From Jimgerdemannia flammicorona (lineage: Eukaryota > Mucoromycota > Endogonomycetes > Endogonales > Endogonaceae), in assembly GCA_003990745.1 (NCBI GenBank), contig RBNI01007580.1, forward strand, positions 1-10,165: a stretch of 10,165 nucleotides of DNA, given 5' to 3'. Positions 6,796 to 10,165 of the stretch are shown one piece after another (within the stretch, counting starts at the first letter, position 1; every line of letters begins with the position of its first letter). Position numbers and translations under genes: made by a program. Under the pieces are notes generated by a model. That model saw only the letters and a program-made list of their open reading frames with translations, searched no databases and was not told where the DNA came from.

Positions 6796-8556
6796 ATGGC
6801 GACTGACAGACAACCTGAGGTGCGTACTGGGCAGGATGGCCCAAGCACTTTCGACTAGCAACAGGTGGGGAGGGGTCCAGGCCTGGTGGGGGGTATGAGG
6901 GGGCTACTGGCAGGTGGACGTGGAAGGGGTGGAGGAGGTGACAGAGGTTTAGGATCTGGGAGGACAAGCTTCATGGAGATGGTGAAGGGGAGATAGGGGG
7001 CATCAGGGCAGGAGGGCTGGCTGAGAAAGAGCAAGGAGAATGAGAAGAGGATGGCGCAGAGGGGAGCAGCCCTTGGAAGGGGGGGCAGTGGAGCTGGGGG
7101 AGTAGTGGCTGGGGGGAGTGTGACTGCTGATGGCGATGAGACTGTTAATCTGGAAAAAAATCTAGATGTGACAGCTGATGGTGAGGCTGAGCGGCTGAGG
7201 CTTAGAGGACAAGGGGACTTGGCAGATAGTGTAATGGGTCTGGTGGTGGCCCCGTTGCTCAAAAAATCGATTTCGGCATTCATAGTCACACTGTGCTTCC
7301 GGGGCCTAGCAGTGTCGGCGAAAATGGTACTGGGGCTCATCGCTAAGCAGGTGGCCAGAGCTGCATCAGTGAAATTTTTGAAGGGACTGGAGGGAGTGAA
7401 GGTGGGTTTTGAGGAGACAGCACTGTTGGAGGAGGCCCTGAAGGTTGGATTGGTGGTTGGGGAGGTGTGCGTTCTGATGGCACATTGTCTGAAGTGGGAT
7501 CCCAGAGTGGTCCAGCTGCTGGTGAAAGGAGTGCTGATGGTGACAGTGATGGAGATAAGAAAGAGGGTTGAGGATTTTATGGCAGAATATGGAGAGGTGG
7601 TAGATATTGGATTCCGGGTCTGGAAAGGGACCTCACTCAGGACTGGTGATGTGGATGTGAGGATTCAGCTGGCTGGGAAGGAAGCTACTGGGAAGGTGAG
7701 GGACTGGCCTTTGGTAATGGTCTGGAGAGTGATTTTGTGTAAGGTGACAAGGGTGAAGGGAAGTGAGGAGGAGGAGGGGAAGGACAAGAAGGAGGCAGGG
7801 AAGGACAAGGAGAAGGCTAGTAAGGATCTATTTGCTGATGGCATGCTCGAGGTTTGGGAGGAGGACTGGGAGGGCTCCCCTACCCCTACCCTACTTATCA
7901 GGCATAGCCCGGCTTCCTGAAACAGGGCAGAAGAAGATGTGCTAATGCGAGGGGCCCAGAGGGTACAATTCGGAGTTCCGGAGGTGGTGTATGGAGAACT
8001 GGGGGTGGCAGCTGGTGAGGAGGAACTGGTAGATGTCCCAGAGGTATGGGATGAGTCTGTGAGTGCTGGAGCTGACACCACGATGTTGGAGGGAGGGAGG
8101 CCGGTGACTCCAGGGGGGAAGGAGGTGGGGAACTTACTTTGGATGTGTCGGATGATGAATAACTTGGCAGCAGAAGAGTTGGGGGAGGTGGACTTGCGAG
8201 TGATGAGTGATGAGCATTGGGCAGAGATACTGCAGGGAGATGGCATAATAAAGGCATTGAAAGCGGAAATTCTGGCAGTGTACCTAGAGGAGGAGGGGTA
8301 TGAGGTGGATAAGGAGAAGGAGGCAGAGATAGCAGTTGTCACTGGAGAGAGAGCGGAATACTATTGGAACAAGCGTCATGGACTGCAGCTCTGGCAGGAG
8401 GCATGCATAGAATACTGAGAGGAGTTCGAGGAGAAGGCGGATGGAGAGATGACCGAACTGCTGGCTGGATTGGAGGCTCAGAGGGCAGAAGAGGAGGAGG
8501 TGGCTGCAGAACACAATCTGGACATGGCGCAGGAGGAGATGAACATGGAGCAGTAG
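6796..8556 (+). pseudogene. LINE copy 2 ORF1 (Gly-rich nucleic-acid-binding-type protein), four premature stops
   Basis: Begins at ATG 6796, which has A at -3 and G at +4 and is conserved in copy 3 (9874). The frame runs 586 codons to TAG 8554, broken only by TAG 6856, TAG 6994, TGA 7918 and TGA 8416. The first replaces a Trp codon (TGG in copy 3). The protein starts MATDRQPEVRTGQDG. It has a Gly/Arg-rich stretch at residues 23-60, a largely hydrophobic-helical middle (residues 110-290) with Lys and Glu, and a Lys/Glu-rich block at residues 321-345. The C-terminus from about residue 540 is strongly acidic and coiled-coil-like (GLEAQRAEEEEVAAEH). No CCHC zinc knuckle or clear RRM is visible, which is unusual for fungal LINE ORF1. 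By position it should be the RNA-binding partner of ORF2. The stretch 7051-7917 is open for 289 codons but is only a segment of this frame. Confidence 0.8.
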
Positions 8557-8586
8557 AGATTGATTGACAACATACCATATTTCATT
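8557..8586 (+). promoter_or_regulatory. Short ORF1-ORF2 spacer
   Basis: Thirty bases separate the ORF1 stop from the ORF2 ATG. Copy 1 has a stop at the aligned place and a 29-nt spacer to the aligned (mutated) start. Conserved close spacing suggests ORF2 is translated by reinitiation after ORF1, but no known signal is recognised in it. Confidence 0.45.
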
Positions 8587-9811
8587 ATGAATAGTACAAC
8601 CAATATTTTTTCTCTAAATGTGAAAGGGTTATAGGGTGCCGCTCGATGTAGGAACATTTTTACTTGGATGAAGGGATTGGAGGCCGATCTCTTCCTCTTG
8701 CAGGATGTTAGGTGTGAGAATGATTCTGATAAGATGGAGTAGATGAAGGAATGGGGAGGTGTGGCAATCTGGAAGGGCAAGGTTGGGATTTTGGTTCAGA
8801 AAGGCAGAGGGGAGATACAGGATGTCAGGAGCTGGGGAGAGAGACTGGTCTGGGGTGAGTGGATTCGGGTAGGCTGGGAGCCAGTTACAGTTGGCTCCTG
8901 CTACTGTCCTGCAGTATGGAGTGAATAGATAGATTGGGTGAAAGGTCTGCAGGAGAGTGGGAGCCTTGTAGAGGCTGGGGTGGATATGCTTGGGGGAGAC
9001 TTCAACATGGTATGGGACACACTATTGAATAGAACAGATGGAGGACAAGGTGCTGAGAGCAGGAGCAGAGGACTGATGGCATGGGAGGAGGTCGAAAGGC
9101 TAAGTGCGCTGATAGGTGCTGGTCAGGAGTACTGGGGGAATAAGAGGGTATATACACATTGGGCAGGGGGTCTGGGGACAAGGATCGACTGGATTTTGAC
9201 TGCCAGCTGCTGGGGCCTAGATGTTTGGAAGTCACTGGAGGTAGTATGGTGTCTATGGTCGGATCACTGGGGGCTTTTGGGACAGGGGTGCTTTGGGGGA
9301 AGTAGGGATGGGCCTGGACATTGGCACCTCAATTCCTCTTTGTTAGATGACAAGACCCAGTAGGATGAGTGGGCTAAGGACATTCAGCTGAGGGTGGAGA
9401 ATTGGCGGTAGGAGGGTGCCTCAGTTGGGGTTCAGTAGTTGAGGATGAAGGAGATGGCCAAGATTTACTGGAGTGAGGCTGGCAAGGAAGCAGGGAAGCA
9501 GAGGAGGTGTCGAGTACATTGGGCTTCTACTAGATTGACTAAGCTCCTGGAGGAGTGGATGAGGGTGAAGATATTGGAGAGAGAAGAGGATTGGAGGTCG
9601 AGGAGGGCGAAAATAGAGGTTGGGGAACTACAACAGGTACTGCAGGAAGAGGAAGAGGTGAGGGTACAGAGCTTGGCAGCATGGCTCTGCTAGCAGGATT
9701 TGGAGGAAGGGGAGAGGCCTTCCAAGTTTCTTACAAGGGCTCTTAGGGCAAGGCAGATACAACAACGGTGGGAAGACGTGTCCCACAACTCCATCTCTCT
9801 CCGGTACCTCT
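8587..9811 (+). pseudogene. LINE copy 2 ORF2: AP-like endonuclease and linker, RT missing, seven premature stops
   Basis: ATG 8587 has A at -3 and is directly followed by the first endonuclease motif. Residue order: SLNVKGL with Asn11; LFLLQDVR with Asp40 where the family normally has Glu; GGDFN with Asp138 and Asn140; YTHW at 189-192; RIDW with Asp201; and Ser-Asp-His at 225-227 with the general-base His. All other EN catalytic positions are kept. A charged linker follows, then LEEGERPSKFLTRALRARQ (from residue 372), the segment that precedes the RT in LINEs. Stops in frame: TAG at 8632, 8740, 8926, 9361, 9409, 9436 and 9691, no frameshift. No RT motif follows; the frame runs into the 5' end of copy 3. 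The exact junction between about 9775 and 9811 cannot be fixed from this window. Confidence 0.85.
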
Positions 9812-10165
9812 CGGGTTACACAACATCTGGAAAGCAACTACTTCATCGTTTTGGAGAAAAAGAGACTAACAACATGGCGACCAACAGGCATTCTGGGGTG
9901 TGTACTGGGCAGGGTGGCCCGAGCGCGTTCGACTGGCAGCAAGTGGGGAGAGGCCCGGGCCTGAGGGGAGGTATGAGGGAGCTGCTGGCAGGTGGGTGAG
10001 GAAGGGGAGGAGGGGGTGGTGGAGGACAGGGATCTGGGAGGGCGAGCTTTGTGGAGACGGTGAAGGGAAGGAGGCAGGCGTCAGGGCTGGAGGGTTGGTT
10101 GAAGAAGGGCAAGGAAACGGAGAAGGCGACTGTACGTGGGGGAGTGGTCCTTGGCGGAGGGGGCG
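9812..10165 (+). mobile_element. LINE copy 3, 5' end (continues beyond the window)
   Basis: This starts with the leader shared with copy 2 and continues colinearly through the first third of the Gly-rich region of ORF1 to the window edge. CpG is dense, about 16 in 354 bases by eye, roughly three times the density of copy 2. It is therefore the youngest or least decayed of the three copies. It lies in the same orientation as the others and follows directly on copy 2 ORF2 sequence, which suggests insertion into copy 2 with the 5' end preserved. Confidence 0.8.
9874..10165 (+). pseudogene. LINE copy 3 ORF1, N-terminal part, one premature stop
   Basis: ATG 9874 with AAC before it matches the copy 2 start. 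The protein opens MATNRHSGVCTGQGGPSAFD, then WQQ, where copy 2 has a stop for the Trp. A single in-frame TGA at 9997-9999 stands where copy 2 has the Arg codon CGT. It was therefore most likely an Arg codon CGA that lost its CpG. After it the frame stays open to the window edge: a Gly-rich run, then SFVETVKGRRQASG and EGWLKKGK, aligned with copy 2 residues 56-85. About 97 codons of an expected 586 are visible. Apart from the one stop it reads well; whether the rest is intact cannot be seen. Confidence 0.75.

Larger units (their letters stand above)
6734..9811 (+). mobile_element. LINE copy 2, 5' part: leader, ORF1 and endonuclease of ORF2
   Basis: This is the best readable member of the family in the window. 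Its 5' limit is set by where it becomes alignable with copy 3 (CAGGTTACACAA at 6734, CGGGTTACACAA at 9812). ORF1, the spacer and ORF2 all fall in frame 1 (positions equal to 1 modulo 3) for about 3 kb without a frameshift. LINE copies are normally truncated at the 5' end, yet this one has its 5' end and lacks its 3' half. The likely reason is that copy 3 inserted into its ORF2, so the RT and tail should lie to the right of copy 3. CpG is moderately frequent, about 15 per kb by eye. Confidence 0.85.

Noticed and set aside
7051..7920. A stand-alone 289-codon gene on the + strand
   Set aside because: The frame is continuous with sequence before 7051 and after 7918, starts inside the element's ORF1, and both flanks are conserved in copies 1 or 3. 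It is a segment of LINE ORF1 between mutational stops.
7665..8342. Minus-strand open frame of 225 codons (and others at 6855-7340, 7898-8257, 9843-10112)
   Set aside because: These are antisense shadows of a purine-rich coding strand: Ser/Pro/Leu-rich translations with no domain, opposite to supported ORF1.
8557..8586. Programmed readthrough joining ORF1 and ORF2 in copy 2, since both are in frame 1
   Set aside because: Copy 1 has a 29-nt instead of a 30-nt spacer, so a shared frame is not conserved, and a good ATG context starts ORF2.
9700..9999. A 99-codon fusion of ORF2 linker and ORF1 N-terminus
   Set aside because: Copy 2 ORF2 and copy 3 leader/ORF1 happen to share frame 1. The apparent fusion crosses an element boundary and has no support as a product.

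Overview
The window looks like transposon-dense, non-genic DNA from a eukaryote, most likely a filamentous fungus. I see no ordinary host gene, tRNA, rRNA or prokaryotic feature. Nearly all of it is explained by non-LTR (LINE) retrotransposons of one two-ORF family, or of close relatives, nested in and next to each other. All lie on the + strand and are decayed by C-to-T/G-to-A change. The fungal call is inference: it rests on the repeat-induced-point-mutation-like (RIP) or methylation-driven decay combined with an AP-endonuclease LINE and Ty1/copia debris. Species cannot be named.

Layout. 1-36 is a poly(A) run cut by the window edge. 37-986 is the 3' end of a LINE: an ORF2 C-terminus with a zinc-binding-like RT tail motif, then AATAAA and a 21-A tail. 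987-6205 is LINE copy 1, very AT-rich and riddled with stops. Its ORF1 is split by a 954-bp poly(A)-tailed insertion (2495-3448) flanked by a near-perfect target-site duplication. Its ORF2 endonuclease is split by an AT-rich hairpin element with four 19-bp tandem repeats (about 4394-4737). Its reverse transcriptase breaks off at 6205, where a Ty1/copia remnant begins: an LTR-like end, then an RNase H fragment on the minus strand. 6503-6746 is a 122-bp sequence present twice in tandem. 6734-9811 is LINE copy 2, much better preserved: ORF1 (6796-8556) and the endonuclease part of ORF2 (from 8587) lie in a single reading frame, broken only by TAG/TGA codons. 9812-10165 is the 5' end of LINE copy 3, the least decayed, which appears to have inserted into copy 2's ORF2.

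How the parts work together: in an intact member, ORF1 (Gly/Arg-rich N-terminus, Lys/Glu-rich middle, acidic coiled-coil-like C-terminus) would be the RNA-binding particle protein. ORF2 would be an AP-like endonuclease plus reverse transcriptase, performing target-primed reverse transcription at A-rich sites. The 30-nt gap between the two ORFs suggests termination-reinitiation. No copy here is intact. CpG density rises steeply from copy 1 (nearly none) through copy 2 to copy 3, giving a relative age order for the nest.

The most interesting items are: the 954-bp insertion, whose 3' tail resembles that of the LINE fragment at 37-986 but whose body does not look like LINE coding sequence; the strictly TAG/TGA, frameshift-free decay of copy 2; and the shared leader of copies 2 and 3, with a TATA-like box about 14-22 bp upstream in copy 2. 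I did not find a convincing new defence or biosynthetic system.
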